Source: Acidithiobacillus thiooxidans ATCC 19377 (GTDB lineage Bacteria; Pseudomonadota; Gammaproteobacteria; Acidithiobacillales; Acidithiobacillaceae). Taken from it: a DNA stretch of 64,000 bases. A program made the position numbers and the translations under genes. Location: NCBI RefSeq assembly GCF_009662475.1, contig NZ_CP045571.1:680501-744500 (forward strand). The letters run 5' to 3'. Below are positions 54,032 to 62,930 of this stretch, piece after piece (the stretch's first letter is position 1; every line of letters begins with the position of its first letter). Below the pieces are notes generated by a model that worked only from the letters and a program-made list of their open reading frames with translations, was not told the origin of the DNA and did not search any database.

Positions 54032-54088
54032 AATTTGCAGACTTCTGAAAATCTGCCATTCCGTTTTCTTGGCGGGGCGACGACTTAA

Positions 54089-54565
54089 ATGAACATGGAT
54101 CACTTTGCACTGGTTTCCCTGATTAGTCTGGCTATTACCCTGGCGGTAGCAACAACGGGGTCACTGTTTCGGCCGGACGCCTGGTATACGCGCCTCCAAA
54201 AGCCCAAGGGCACGCCTCCACCCTGGGTTTTTCCAGTAGTCTGGACGCTGTTGTATATTATCATGGCTTTTTCGGCAGCGTTGATTTATGTCAGCCCGGC
54301 CAGTCCATTACGAACAGTGGGTTTGTCTTTGTATGGCCTGCAGTTGCTCTGTAATGCCGCATGGTCATGGCTGTTTTTCGGGCGGCATCAGGTGCTTTGG
54401 GCCCTGGCAGACCTGGTTTTGCTCCTGCTCCTGGTGTTGGCTTGTTTCCTGGTTTTTATGTGGATCACGCCGCTGGCCGCCTGGTTGTTGCTGCCTTATT
54501 TACTCTGGCTCTGCGTGGCGTTGTATCTGAATGCCGCGACCTATCGCCTGAATCGATTCTCCTGA
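54089..54565 (+). CDS. tspO: TspO/MBR family membrane protein
   Basis: A 158-aa protein with five membrane helices of the tryptophan-rich sensory protein family, which binds porphyrins and other tetrapyrroles. Family signatures: WYTRLQKPKGTPPPWVFPVVWTLLY near residue 32 and LQLLCNAAWSWLFFGRHQ near residue 85; LYLNAATYRLN closes the protein. Its stop overlaps the next gene's start (TGATG), implying coupling. Confidence 0.93.
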   Translation: MNMDHFALVSLISLAITLAVATTGSLFRPDAWYTRLQKPKGTPPPWVFPVVWTLLYIIMAFSAALIYVSPASPLRTVGLSLYGLQLLCNAAWSWLFFGRHQVLWALADLVLLLLLVLACFLVFMWITPLAAWLLLPYLLWLCVALYLNAATYRLNRFS

Positions 54566-55293
54566 TGTGGCTCATGCGCAATCCGGAAAAAACCATGGTT
54601 CAGGTGGCTGATCTGAACCTGCAGCTGACGCGCAAGGCGGTGAAGAATTTACGCATTATGGTTTATCCCCCTGACGGGGAGGTAAGAGTCAGTGCGCCCT
54701 GGGCGATGACAGATGGAGACATTCGTGCGGCCATTCTGGCCCGTTTGTCCTGGATCAGGCAGCACCAGCAGCAATTTCAGCATCAGACTCCGTCACCGGT
54801 TCTGGAATATCAATCCGGCGAAACCCATTCCTATTTGGGACAGGACTATATACTCCGGGTGCATGCAGTGGCTGGTCGCGGCCGTATTGAATTGCGCGAC
54901 GCTGCCTTTATGGACATGTACTGTCCGCCCGAAGCGGCACAAGCTGAACGACAGGCTTTGCTCCACAAGTATTATCGTCAGGCACTAAAAGACCGCATTC
55001 CGAAAATTGTTGCCCGCTATGAACCGATTCTGGGTGTAAAGGTGGCTGAGTGGGGCGTTAAACGCATGCGCACTCGCTGGGGTACCTGCAACATCCGCGC
55101 GCGGCGCATCTGGCTTGGCCTGGAGCTTGCCCGCTACGCAGAAATTTGTCTGGAATATGTGGTGTTACATGAAATGGCTCATTTGCTGGAGCGCCTGCAC
55201 AATGATCGTTTCAGGAGCATCCTCGATGCGGCCATGCCAGACTGGCGTCGGGTGAAAAATCAACTCCGCTCTGGTTCTGCCCCTTTTTGCTGA
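54565..55293 (+). CDS. YgjP-like zinc metallopeptidase domain protein
   Basis: A 242-aa protein of the YgjP/M48-like group (DUF45). The metal motif is HExxH in VVLHEMAHLLERLHNDRF, with the preceding family segment RMRTRWGTCNIRARRIWLG. The N-terminal part is strand-rich (LRIMVYPPDGEVRVSAP). Members occur near nucleases in some species; the biochemical role is unsettled. The ATG at 54565 overlaps the tspO stop by one base; a longer frame to 54361 lies inside tspO. An alternative internal start is ATG 54595. Confidence 0.88.
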   Translation: MWLMRNPEKTMVQVADLNLQLTRKAVKNLRIMVYPPDGEVRVSAPWAMTDGDIRAAILARLSWIRQHQQQFQHQTPSPVLEYQSGETHSYLGQDYILRVHAVAGRGRIELRDAAFMDMYCPPEAAQAERQALLHKYYRQALKDRIPKIVARYEPILGVKVAEWGVKRMRTRWGTCNIRARRIWLGLELARYAEICLEYVVLHEMAHLLERLHNDRFRSILDAAMPDWRRVKNQLRSGSAPFC

Positions 55294-55383
55294 AAACTCT
55301 TGATGCTTACTCTGTGATAAATACTATAATTCTTGAACTACCAGCATTATGGTGGCTCAGGTAATTAGCAAGAGGGTAAAATC

Positions 55384-56058
55384 ATGCAAAACAAGCGTTC
55401 AAAACAATTACTCATCATTTCCATCAGCTTGGGTCTGGGTTTGGGGATGATGCAGGAAGCGGCCCAGGCGGCGACAACGGCGCCGGCCACAGCTGCGGTG
55501 GGGCACTACCACGCGCTGACGGGTAACCCGAGTGGCACCTATCAGATTGATCCAGAGCATTCCGCTGCTTATTTTACCATTGGTCATGTGGGTATTGGCC
55601 CCTTTAGCGGACGTTTCAACAAGATTTCCGGTACTTATACCGTTAACACTCAGGATCCGGCCAAAGACACGGCCAAAATTGTCATCCCGGCGGCCAGCAT
55701 TTTTACAAACTTCGCCCCTCGCGATAAATATCTCCGCAGCCCGACCTTTTTTGATGTCAAAAAATATCCTGACGTGACTTTTGTCAGCACCCGTTATCAG
55801 CCGATCAGCAAAACGACGGGCGATCTCTATGGCAAGTTGACCCTGCATGGTGTTACCCGGGCGATAATGTTTCGGGTCAGGGAAACCGGCGCTGGCGATG
55901 TGAAATATCTTCCCAAGCCTTGGGGGGGGTATTTGTCCGGATTTGTCGCCGTTACTACCATTCAGCGCAGTAATTACGGCATGAAAGCCTATCTTCCCGA
56001 AGGACTCTCCAACAAAGTCCATATTCGGGTAGAAATTGAAGGTAAAAAAATCGCCTGA
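55384..56058 (+). CDS. YceI-family periplasmic protein
   Basis: A 224-aa exported protein with signal peptide (QLLIISISLGLGLGMMQEAAQAA) and a lipocalin-like YceI barrel (YQIDPEHSAAYFTIGHVGIGPFSGRF ... FFDVKKYPDVTFVSTRY ... LYGKLTLHGVTRAI). YceI members bind isoprenoid quinones or other lipids. In several bacteria they are acid- or stress-induced. GCAAGAGGG precedes the ATG weakly. It stands alone and is followed by a terminator. Confidence 0.9.
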   Translation: MQNKRSKQLLIISISLGLGLGMMQEAAQAATTAPATAAVGHYHALTGNPSGTYQIDPEHSAAYFTIGHVGIGPFSGRFNKISGTYTVNTQDPAKDTAKIVIPAASIFTNFAPRDKYLRSPTFFDVKKYPDVTFVSTRYQPISKTTGDLYGKLTLHGVTRAIMFRVRETGAGDVKYLPKPWGGYLSGFVAVTTIQRSNYGMKAYLPEGLSNKVHIRVEIEGKKIA

Positions 56059-56071
56059 CGGATCCAAACAG

Positions 56072-56127
56072 AAATCGGCGTAAAGCAAAGTCGCTGTAAT
56101 GCGGCTACGCGAACTGCCGATTTTTTT
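56072..56127 (+). terminator. Terminator after the YceI gene
   Basis: Outer stem AAATCGGC (56072-56079) with GCCGATTT (56116-56123), an extra GCGTA/TACGC pairing inside, and a T7 run to 56127. The 36-nt interior can fold further. Confidence 0.7.
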
Positions 56128-56128
56128 C

Positions 56129-56157
56129 TTGCAATTACTTAGATAGCTAAGTATAAG
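56129..56157 (+). promoter_or_regulatory. marR-emrB-uspA promoter with palindromic operator
   Basis: TTGCAA (56129-56134), 17 nt, TATAAG (56152-56157). The spacer contains the palindrome ACTTAG-ATAG-CTAAGT (56137-56152), ending at the first base of the -10. This is the expected site for the MarR-type product of the first gene, giving autorepression. Confidence 0.75.
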
Positions 56158-56194
56158 GTTGCGAACTATATAACCAACAAGCCAGGAGTGGGCC

Positions 56195-56638
56195 ATGTCA
56201 GAAGAACAGATACAGCAGGATTTTGCTCTGGCGCTCCATGATACTGCGCGAGCCTGGCGACACGCTTTGGATCGCCGTCTGAAAGGGTTAGGTCTGAGCC
56301 AGGCCAGCTGGTTGAGCATTGCTTATCTGGCGAAAGCACCCGCACCAATGACTCAAACCGAGTTGGCCCACTGCTTGTCGGTAGAACAACCAACCGTGGT
56401 GGCCATGCTCGACCGTCTGCAGCGCGCGGGACTGCTGCGCCGGGAAATAGACGCCCATGATCGTCGTATTCGCCGTGTACTGCTCACGCCAGAGGGTATT
56501 GAGGTGTATGCGGAAGTTCGGCGCGTGGCGATGGACTTCCGCCATGAAAAACTCAAAGAACTGGACGTTGAGGTACTACGCCAGATAACAGAAGTCCTTC
56601 AGCAACTGCAAAGGACGTTGGAAGATCCCATTCCATGA
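56195..56638 (+). CDS. MarR-family transcriptional repressor
   Basis: A 147-aa winged-helix dimer. The recognition helix region is MTQTELAHCLSVEQPTVVAMLDRLQRAG and the wing has REIDAHDRRIRRVLLT (the family DxRxxR motif). Such regulators release DNA on binding phenolic or other toxic compounds. AGGAG lies 9 nt before the ATG. Its stop overlaps the efflux pump start by 4 bp, so the regulator and pump are coupled, as in EmrR-EmrB type systems, but no EmrA adaptor gene is present. Confidence 0.92.
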   Translation: MSEEQIQQDFALALHDTARAWRHALDRRLKGLGLSQASWLSIAYLAKAPAPMTQTELAHCLSVEQPTVVAMLDRLQRAGLLRREIDAHDRRIRRVLLTPEGIEVYAEVRRVAMDFRHEKLKELDVEVLRQITEVLQQLQRTLEDPIP

Positions 56639-58173
56639 TCTCGACATCTGTTCCCATGGGTGCTGCAGGGCTGAACCGTCCGCTGATTACCCTGGCCATC
56701 ATGCTCGCCACCATCATGCAGACGCTGGACAGCACCATCGCCAATGTGGCTCTGCCCCATATGCAGGGCAGCTTGTCAGTTTCGCTCAATCAGATCGGCT
56801 GGGTGCTGACATCCTATATTGTCGCCACCGCCATCGCCACACCCTTGACCGGCTGGCTGGTAGACCGCTTTGGTAAGCGCAATATTTTCCTGGCCTCAGT
56901 GGCCGGTTTTACCCTGGCCTCCATGTGGTGTGGTATTTCCACCTCCTTGTTCGAAATTGTCATTGCCCGGGTTTTTCAGGGCGTATTTGGCGCTGCCCTG
57001 GTGCCGCTTTCACAAACCACCTTGTTGGATATCAATCCCCGGGAAAAACAGGGCTCGGCCATGGCATTGTGGGGTATGGGGGTCATGGTGGGTCCGATTG
57101 TCGGCCCGACTCTGGGTGGCTGGCTGACTGACAGCATGGGCTGGCGCTGGGTATTTTTCATCAATGTTCCAGTAGGTATCCTGGCACTTTGGGGTATCTG
57201 GAAATCGTTTCCGGCCGATACGCCGGGACGCAGCATGCGCTTTGATATGGCTGGCTTTGTCAGTCTCAGTGTGGCCATTGGCGGTCTGCAATTATTGCTG
57301 GATCGGGGGCAGCAACTGAACTGGTTCAGTTCGGTGGAAATCTGGGTGGAAGCCTATCTGGCCGGTTTCGCAGCCATTTATTTTATCTGGCATACCTGGC
57401 GCACTCCACCCGAGCACTCTTTTTTTGATTATCGTCTGATTTTGAATCGCAATTATGTGACCGGATTACTATTCATTTTTATCGTAGGGGTGGTGCTTTT
57501 TGCCTCGCGTGCCCTGATTCCCACCATGCTCCAGGATCTGATGGGTTACACGGCCGAGGCTGCCGGGTGGGTAACGGCCCCCAGTGGTTTAGGCACCATG
57601 CTCGCCATGCTCATTGTAGGTCGGCTGGTGGGTAAGGTGGATTTGCGCCTGTTGCTGGCTATCGGCTTTGGCATAACGGCCTTTTCTCTCTGGGAAATGC
57701 AGGGTTACAGCCTGGTGATCAGCCAGGGTGAGGTGATCTGGCCCGGTGTCTGGCAGGGCCTGGGTATTGGTCTGGTATTCGTGCCATTGAGCACGGCTAC
57801 TTTCGCCACGCTCAGTCCCCAGATGCGCGCCAATGGTACGGCCATATATAGTCTGGTACGCAATGTCGGCAGCAGTCTGGGGATTTCCTTGGTGGAGACC
57901 CTGCTGACCCGAAATACCCAAATTGCGCACGCTACGCTGGCCGCGCATATTGATGGCCGCAATCCGGGTTATGGAAACCCTGCAGTCGCAGAACTGTATA
58001 ATCCCCATTCAAGTATGGGGCAAATGTTGCTCAATAATGAAATTACCCGGCAGGCCAGTATGATTGGCTATATTGACAACTTCTGGTTGATGATGGTGAT
58101 GACGCTGGCGATTTTCCCTTTGTTGTTGATTATTCGTACACCAAAGCGGGAAGCGGCGGCAAGGAGAAGCTGA
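56635..58173 (+). CDS. Drug:H+ antiporter-2 (EmrB/QacA type) efflux pump
   Basis: A 512-aa MFS protein with 14 membrane helices of the DHA2 family. Signatures: motif D1-like LDSTIANVALPHMQGSL near the N-terminus, WLVDRFGKRNIFL between helices 2 and 3, and motif C AMALWGMGVMVGPIVGPTLGG. It would export hydrophobic toxins using the proton gradient. Without an EmrA-type adaptor encoded beside it, either it works alone in the inner membrane or the partner is elsewhere. uspA starts in its stop codon. Confidence 0.92.
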   Translation: MISTSVPMGAAGLNRPLITLAIMLATIMQTLDSTIANVALPHMQGSLSVSLNQIGWVLTSYIVATAIATPLTGWLVDRFGKRNIFLASVAGFTLASMWCGISTSLFEIVIARVFQGVFGAALVPLSQTTLLDINPREKQGSAMALWGMGVMVGPIVGPTLGGWLTDSMGWRWVFFINVPVGILALWGIWKSFPADTPGRSMRFDMAGFVSLSVAIGGLQLLLDRGQQLNWFSSVEIWVEAYLAGFAAIYFIWHTWRTPPEHSFFDYRLILNRNYVTGLLFIFIVGVVLFASRALIPTMLQDLMGYTAEAAGWVTAPSGLGTMLAMLIVGRLVGKVDLRLLLAIGFGITAFSLWEMQGYSLVISQGEVIWPGVWQGLGIGLVFVPLSTATFATLSPQMRANGTAIYSLVRNVGSSLGISLVETLLTRNTQIAHATLAAHIDGRNPGYGNPAVAELYNPHSSMGQMLLNNEITRQASMIGYIDNFWLMMVMTLAIFPLLLIIRTPKREAAARRS

Positions 58174-58598
58174 TGTTCCAGAAAGTGATGGTCGCTTACG
58201 ATGGGAGTGCTTCAGGTGGTGTCGCTCTGCAGCAGGCGACAGATATTGCAGGTCTCACACAGGCTGAACTGCATTTGTTTGGCGTCATTGTGAGTACGGG
58301 CGGTATGGCGATGGCACAAGCTGCAGGTGCCGAAGACATGCTGGGTAGGGAAGGGGAGGCTATACGTACCCGGCTGGACGAGGTCGCTACAAAACTCCGT
58401 GAGAATGGCCTGTGCGTGTATACTCAAGCGGTTGAGGGGAGTCCCGCTGAGGCCATTGCCCAATATGCCCGACAAATCCACGCTGATTTACTGGTGATTG
58501 GTCATATTCCCCAATTTTCCTTTGGTCACTGGCTGGAAGGATCTGTTGCCAAAGCCCTCCTGAGAAGTTTGCCCTGCAGTATTCTGGTCGCAAAATAG
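58173..58598 (+). CDS. Universal stress protein, UspA family
   Basis: A 141-aa single-domain Usp. Family features are VMVAYDGSASGGVALQQAT at the N-terminus and the C-terminal nucleotide loop region VIGHIPQFSFGHWLEGSVAKALLRSLPCSILV; the G-2x-G-9x-G(S/T) ATP loop is not exact (second Gly is missing from the usual place), so ATP binding is uncertain. ATG 58173 shares one base with the pump stop (TGATG). Last gene of the marR-pump operon. Confidence 0.9.
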   Translation: MFQKVMVAYDGSASGGVALQQATDIAGLTQAELHLFGVIVSTGGMAMAQAAGAEDMLGREGEAIRTRLDEVATKLRENGLCVYTQAVEGSPAEAIAQYARQIHADLLVIGHIPQFSFGHWLEGSVAKALLRSLPCSILVAK

Positions 58599-58757
58599 AT
58601 CTGATAAAACATCCAAATGGATGATCCTTTATGTGATTAAAGAACATCTAACATTTTGTTTGGTAAGTGGTTAAAATCAATGGAAAGAAATGCTTGCATG
58701 CATTAAAGCAAGCATTGGCCATGATTCCGTTGACTACTGAATAAGGAAACAAAGTGT

Positions 58758-59210
58758 ATGATCCTGCAGAAAGAATCGCTTGAAACGAATAATAGGATGA
58801 AAAATTATGACCGTCATTTAATGTCGGCAGAAAAACGTACATCAGAAAAACTTAAAATTAAACATCGATTATGGTTAAGCAGTTATTTGCTGATGGGTTT
58901 ATTTTTTTCTCAAGGATCAATGGCCACGCAATATGCTACTTCATTCGACTATGCGACTGCAAATACCGTAACAGAACAGGTGATTTGCAAGGATCAAAAA
59001 TTGGCAAGCCTGGATCTGCAATTGTCTCAGGAATATAATGAATTAGTGAACAATATGAAAAAAAGTGGAAATCATAAAAAAAATCTCAGTTATCTCCTTG
59101 TCTCTCAGGAAAAATGGAAAAAAGAGAAGATCCAGTGCAAAGGTGATAGTTTCTGTATAACAGATGCTTACGGGAAACGTTTAGCCGAGCTGGGCGCCTG
59201 TTATCATTAG
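58758..59210 (+). CDS. LprI-type (DUF1311) exported protein
   Basis: A 150-aa exported protein with signal-type segment (RLWLSSYLLMGLFFSQGSMA, about 37-56) followed by a lysozyme-inhibitor LprI-like domain: SFDYATANTVTEQVICKDQK, EYNELVNNM, QCKGDSFCITDAYGKRLAEL and a final Cys. The first Cys normally in SFDC is Tyr here, so one disulphide is missing. In-frame ATGs at 58797 and 58821 are alternative starts and would give a more usual signal peptide. Its C-terminal half is strongly similar to residues ~105-128 of the next gene, indicating a tandem duplication. Confidence 0.8.
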   Translation: MILQKESLETNNRMKNYDRHLMSAEKRTSEKLKIKHRLWLSSYLLMGLFFSQGSMATQYATSFDYATANTVTEQVICKDQKLASLDLQLSQEYNELVNNMKKSGNHKKNLSYLLVSQEKWKKEKIQCKGDSFCITDAYGKRLAELGACYH

Positions 59211-60059
59211 AACTATAGATTTTGCACCTTGAGGATCATCAGTGGCGCTTTGTTTGGCCACTTTTGATATTCCATGGGCCTTGTGAAATATTGCGCTCAG
59301 ATCTGAGGAATACAATTCATGAGATATGGAGTCTATAAAGACAAGCAGGAATTTTTCTGTAAATATCGGCAACATTTGCGTGGGGTATTGCTGATAAGTA
59401 TTTTTTTCTCCCAGCTTGCACATGCAACTCAATATACCACTTCTTACAACTGTAAAACAGCAAAAACTGAAACTGAAAAAGCGGTTTGCCAGGATGCGCA
59501 GTTGGCAAAAATGGATCGACAGGTATCCCATGATTATAATCAATTGACGAATAGAATGGAGAAAGAAGGAAATTATCATCAATCTTTAAATAATGTGACT
59601 ACAACTCAGTCTAAATGGAAGGAAGAAACTCTCCAGTGTAAAGGTGATGTTTTTTGCCTAACGGATGCCTATGGCAAACGACTGGCTGAGTTGAATTATT
59701 GCTACAGAAGTGACAAAGCCATTGCAGTAGCTGCAGTTGCAGACTGTACCCCGCTGGACCGGGTGGATTATCATTTTATTCAAAAGTCCGAAGGCATGAT
59801 GTATGATTTTTATGTGCCCGGGGCGTTTGGGACCAATGTGGAGACAGGAGAGAATCTTGGACCGCGATACAAGAAAGATAAAATAACGGGAGAAAAAATC
59901 CAGAAAGCCATAGGCAATAGTGGTGTTACGGTAGGTGAAGGTGTAGATCTGGGACAGCAGACTATTGAAGGGTTGAGACGTTATATGGAGATTGAGCAAA
60001 AGAAATATGGTAAGCCTGATGATGTAGATATTGAATATATAATAGATACAGCAAAACCT

Positions 60060-61361
60060 GGTTCCTCGTCATTTCAAGTGGGTAGCCTGAGATCCAGCTT
60101 ACCCAAGATCAGGTAGGCCATATTGATAAAGTTCTTGTGGGTACGGTAACCCCGAGCTTTCGCCTTGGCGGATTGAATGAGGCTGTTAAAACCTTCCAGA
60201 ATTCCATTGGTGATCTGGCTCTCAAACCAGTGGAGCACACCATCCCAATGATTCATGATGGTGTAGGCAACCTTGACGATAGGCGGCAGATCGCTGGTCT
60301 TGGCGTTTTCCAACCAGGCTTTCAAGAGGGTAGCACCCTGATGGCGATTCTTGATCGTGAAGATGTCCTGAAAGGTCAGGCGGAATTGGTAGGCCTGCGC
60401 CGTCTTGAGGTTCTGGTCTTTGAGTAATGCCTGCAGCTTTTCTTTCTGCTTCACCTTGAGTTTCCGTTCATTCTTGAGCCAGAGCCAGCGGGTCTTTTTG
60501 AGGTCTGGCTGGGTAAATGCTTCGCTCCTGCGTACCGCGTCCACGGCCTCGTTGACGAGCTTCATGAGGTGGAAACGATCAAAGGTCACCTGGGCGTTGG
60601 GAAGATGCTCTTTAGCCCCTTTCTGGAAGGCGGGAGACAAGTCCATGCTGACGTCCGTGACAGCTTCTGCGCTGCCCCCATGGGCTTCAAGGTCTGTGGC
60701 AAATCGCGCAAAAGTGGAGACGTCCTTACCGGGGGTGGCAAACAGCAGTCGCCTAGCTTCCAGATCTACGAAGAGCGTGATGTAGTCATGGCCGCGCCGA
60801 CTGCTGGTTTCATCGACGCCGACGGCATGGACATGGGCCATATCCACTCTGGTACGGGCTTCGGGCACATAGTGGTCAATCACCCGCCACAGGAGCGTGT
60901 CGGTCTCGCCGATCAGGCGGGCTACTGTCAATACCGGCATCTCCCGCACCAGGGTCATGATCAGCGCTTCAAAGAGCAGGGTGAAACGCGAGCCTTCCCG
61001 CGCCCAGGGAACAGGGATCTGATGCACCCCATGTTCCGGGCACATCACACGGGGTACGCGGGCGTGGAGATAGGCTTCATGCTGAAAGAAATCCATGTGC
61101 CGCCAAGTATGTTCACGGGTGTCATGTACCGGACACTCCTCACCACAGACGGGGCAAGCAAAGCGACTGCCCTTGGGAAAGTTGATGTGCAGATCCAGGC
61201 GCTTCTCCTCCACTTGGAAGGTCACATCGTCCACCAACCACGGCGGTACCAACCCTAACGCGAGAGAAAACAGCTCTTCTGGGACCATCAGCTAACTCCT
61301 ATTCGGGACACAACTGCTCCGCTGCATTGTAAACCCTACCCACTCGATCTGACGAAGAGCC
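60060..61361 (-). mobile_element. ISL3-family insertion sequence, complete (ISAfe1-like size)
   Basis: A 1302-bp element. Its ends (60060 inward GGTTCCTCGTCATTTCAAGT; 61361 inward GGCTCTTCGTCAGATCGAGT) share an imperfect inverted repeat of about 26 bp ending GTGGGTAG. It is flanked by a perfect 8-bp duplication CAAAACCT (60052-60059 and 61362-61369), the ISL3 standard. The length is close to what I recall for ISAfe1. One intact transposase lies inside. Confidence 0.95.
60074..61288 (-). CDS. ISL3-family transposase
   Basis: A 404-aa DDE transposase. An N-terminal zinc-finger-like region (FACPVCGEECPVHDTREHTW and VMCPEHG) is followed by the catalytic domain: first Asp in AVGVDETSSRRGHDYITLFVD, second Asp in AVTDVSMDLSPAF, FDRFHLMKLVNEAVD, and Glu in ITNGILEGFNSLIQSAK. 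This is the order seen in ISL3 members. No frameshift. The stop lies close to the left IS end. Confidence 0.93.
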   Translation of the reverse strand: MVPEELFSLALGLVPPWLVDDVTFQVEEKRLDLHINFPKGSRFACPVCGEECPVHDTREHTWRHMDFFQHEAYLHARVPRVMCPEHGVHQIPVPWAREGSRFTLLFEALIMTLVREMPVLTVARLIGETDTLLWRVIDHYVPEARTRVDMAHVHAVGVDETSSRRGHDYITLFVDLEARRLLFATPGKDVSTFARFATDLEAHGGSAEAVTDVSMDLSPAFQKGAKEHLPNAQVTFDRFHLMKLVNEAVDAVRRSEAFTQPDLKKTRWLWLKNERKLKVKQKEKLQALLKDQNLKTAQAYQFRLTFQDIFTIKNRHQGATLLKAWLENAKTSDLPPIVKVAYTIMNHWDGVLHWFESQITNGILEGFNSLIQSAKAKARGYRTHKNFINMAYLILGKLDLRLPT

Positions 61362-61897
61362 CAAAACCTTTTATTGGGAAGAAAAAAAATAATGCTATAA
61401 GTGCGTTAAATGATTATTATATAAGTAGAAATAAAAAATATCCGCAACTATCGAAATCCGAAGCAACATTTATATCAGAAGCGGTGCGCCACGGCTATGC
61501 TGAAGACACATCTGTTCTCTTTGATAAAAATGCCCAGCATAAAATGAGTTTTTGGAAGATGCCTATGTCAGTTCAAACAGTGCTTACAGACATGAAGTAT
61601 CATTCTTATGTTTCCAGCGTGAGTCATTATTTGTATCAAGCAGACTGGTTGGGTGCAGCAAAAGAGCTTGAAAAATTGGCTGTTGGGCAGTACGCAAACT
61701 ATAAAAGTCGTTTTCTTGCGCGGGCACAAATGTTGCGCGATGCTATTAATTATCATTACTTGCCATCGCAGGGTGACCCTTGTGCACCAGCCAAAGTGCC
61801 TCTGGCCTATAACGAAAATCTGGTCTGGCACCGTGTCTTGCGATATCTAGACTGGGCATAGCACTTTGAATTTATAATAATCTGGAGATCACAATAG

Positions 61898-62875
61898 ATG
61901 AAAATATTATCTTTTATAGCGCAAGTTACAGCTTTGCTTCTCAGTTTGAGTAGCGTGGCGCATGCGGCTGTTGACTCCTTGAATTGTCCAGCTATTGCGG
62001 CAAATACTTCAGATAATTATGCGAAAGGCTGTATAGCACCGCTAAGCCCTCTGCGTGAGGCTATATGTCACTATAAGCCCAAAAGATGGGTGGATAATCT
62101 GAGGCTTTTTGATAGTACATTGGGCAATTATTATGTCCGATATTTGCGATCAGCTGGTGTTGGTACATCTGTGTGTAAGCAATTGCTCAATGGTCATCAA
62201 GCCTACGAAAGTCAGATAGAACAATGTGGTAATCATGGTGACTGTGTTTTAAAAGTTATGGATGCTTGGTCTCAAAAGCTGTCAACAATAGAAAAATCCC
62301 TGCGCGTACCCATTAAAATGTCCAGTCTGCAGCAGTTTGCGGGTAAGGCATATATTCAGGATGGGTCTAAAACGGTTCCTCTGCTGGAACGGCTGAAGCA
62401 AGGGATGGATTTATTTCCTCTGCCCCGACTCGCATTGAAAAATGGCAACGAGTTAATCTGGGGTTTCCAGCCGCATAATGCACAAGTGCAGTCCCTGATG
62501 ATTCTTAATCATCAGGGCGATGTGCAGGTCATGGGTCTGGTCGATAACCTTTATCTTGGTATGTCTGGCGGGCAGGCCCCTGCTGGCTTGGACCCCGAAG
62601 CTCGACTATCACTTTTAGTCAGGAATCCGGCAGCTCTCAGCGAAAATCTTCCTGCCATTCATGCCTGGGCAGCGGCGAGTCTACTGGGTTTTAATCAGAC
62701 TTGTCCCGGCAAGGATCAACAGGCTTGTCAGGCTGCCATGGCGCAGACACTACCCATCAAGGCATACAATCTGAACTGTAAGGTCAAACCTCAGGGGAAC
62801 ATCTTGGTGGATCATTGTACCTTGCCATTGCCCTCCGTAAAAAACGATGTTTCTCCAGGCTTATTCTGGCAATGA
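61898..62875 (+). CDS. Exported Cys-containing protein of unknown function
   Basis: A 325-aa protein with a clear signal peptide (ILSFIAQVTALLLSLSSVAHA, cut before AVDSL). The mature part has about ten Cys, including pairs suggesting disulphides (CGNHGDC, NQTCPGKDQQACQ, NCKVK ... DHCTLP). No family is recognised. GGAG lies 11 nt before the ATG. It follows the muramidase fusion by 36 bp on the same strand and shares its low GC in the first part, so it may be a partner or a dedicated protective protein; that is inference. Confidence 0.75.
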   Translation: MKILSFIAQVTALLLSLSSVAHAAVDSLNCPAIAANTSDNYAKGCIAPLSPLREAICHYKPKRWVDNLRLFDSTLGNYYVRYLRSAGVGTSVCKQLLNGHQAYESQIEQCGNHGDCVLKVMDAWSQKLSTIEKSLRVPIKMSSLQQFAGKAYIQDGSKTVPLLERLKQGMDLFPLPRLALKNGNELIWGFQPHNAQVQSLMILNHQGDVQVMGLVDNLYLGMSGGQAPAGLDPEARLSLLVRNPAALSENLPAIHAWAAASLLGFNQTCPGKDQQACQAAMAQTLPIKAYNLNCKVKPQGNILVDHCTLPLPSVKNDVSPGLFWQ

Positions 62876-62930
62876 TGCATGTCTTCTGAGCCTATTTGAT
62901 TGAGTAAACCCAGATGACTTTGCTCAAACC

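Larger units (their letters stand above)
59319..61861 (+). pseudogene. LprI domain-pesticin-type muramidase fusion, split by ISL3
   Basis: Part one (59319-60059, 247 codons) has a signal peptide (GVLLISIFFSQLAHA), an LprI-like domain (SYNCKTAKTETEKAVCQDAQ ... YGKRLAELNYCY) and the start of a T4-lysozyme-like domain: E158 in QKSEGMMYDFYVPG, T204 and D210 in SGVTVGEGVDLGQQ. The T/D pair has the same spacing as T201/D207 of pesticin. Part two (61370-61861, 163 aa) has the rest (QTVLTDMKYHS ... RFLARAQMLRDAINYHY). Removing the ISL3 element and one CAAAACCT copy joins them in frame as 410 aa. Probably an exported peptidoglycan hydrolase joined to an inhibitor-like domain; now inactive unless the IS excises. 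Confidence 0.8.
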
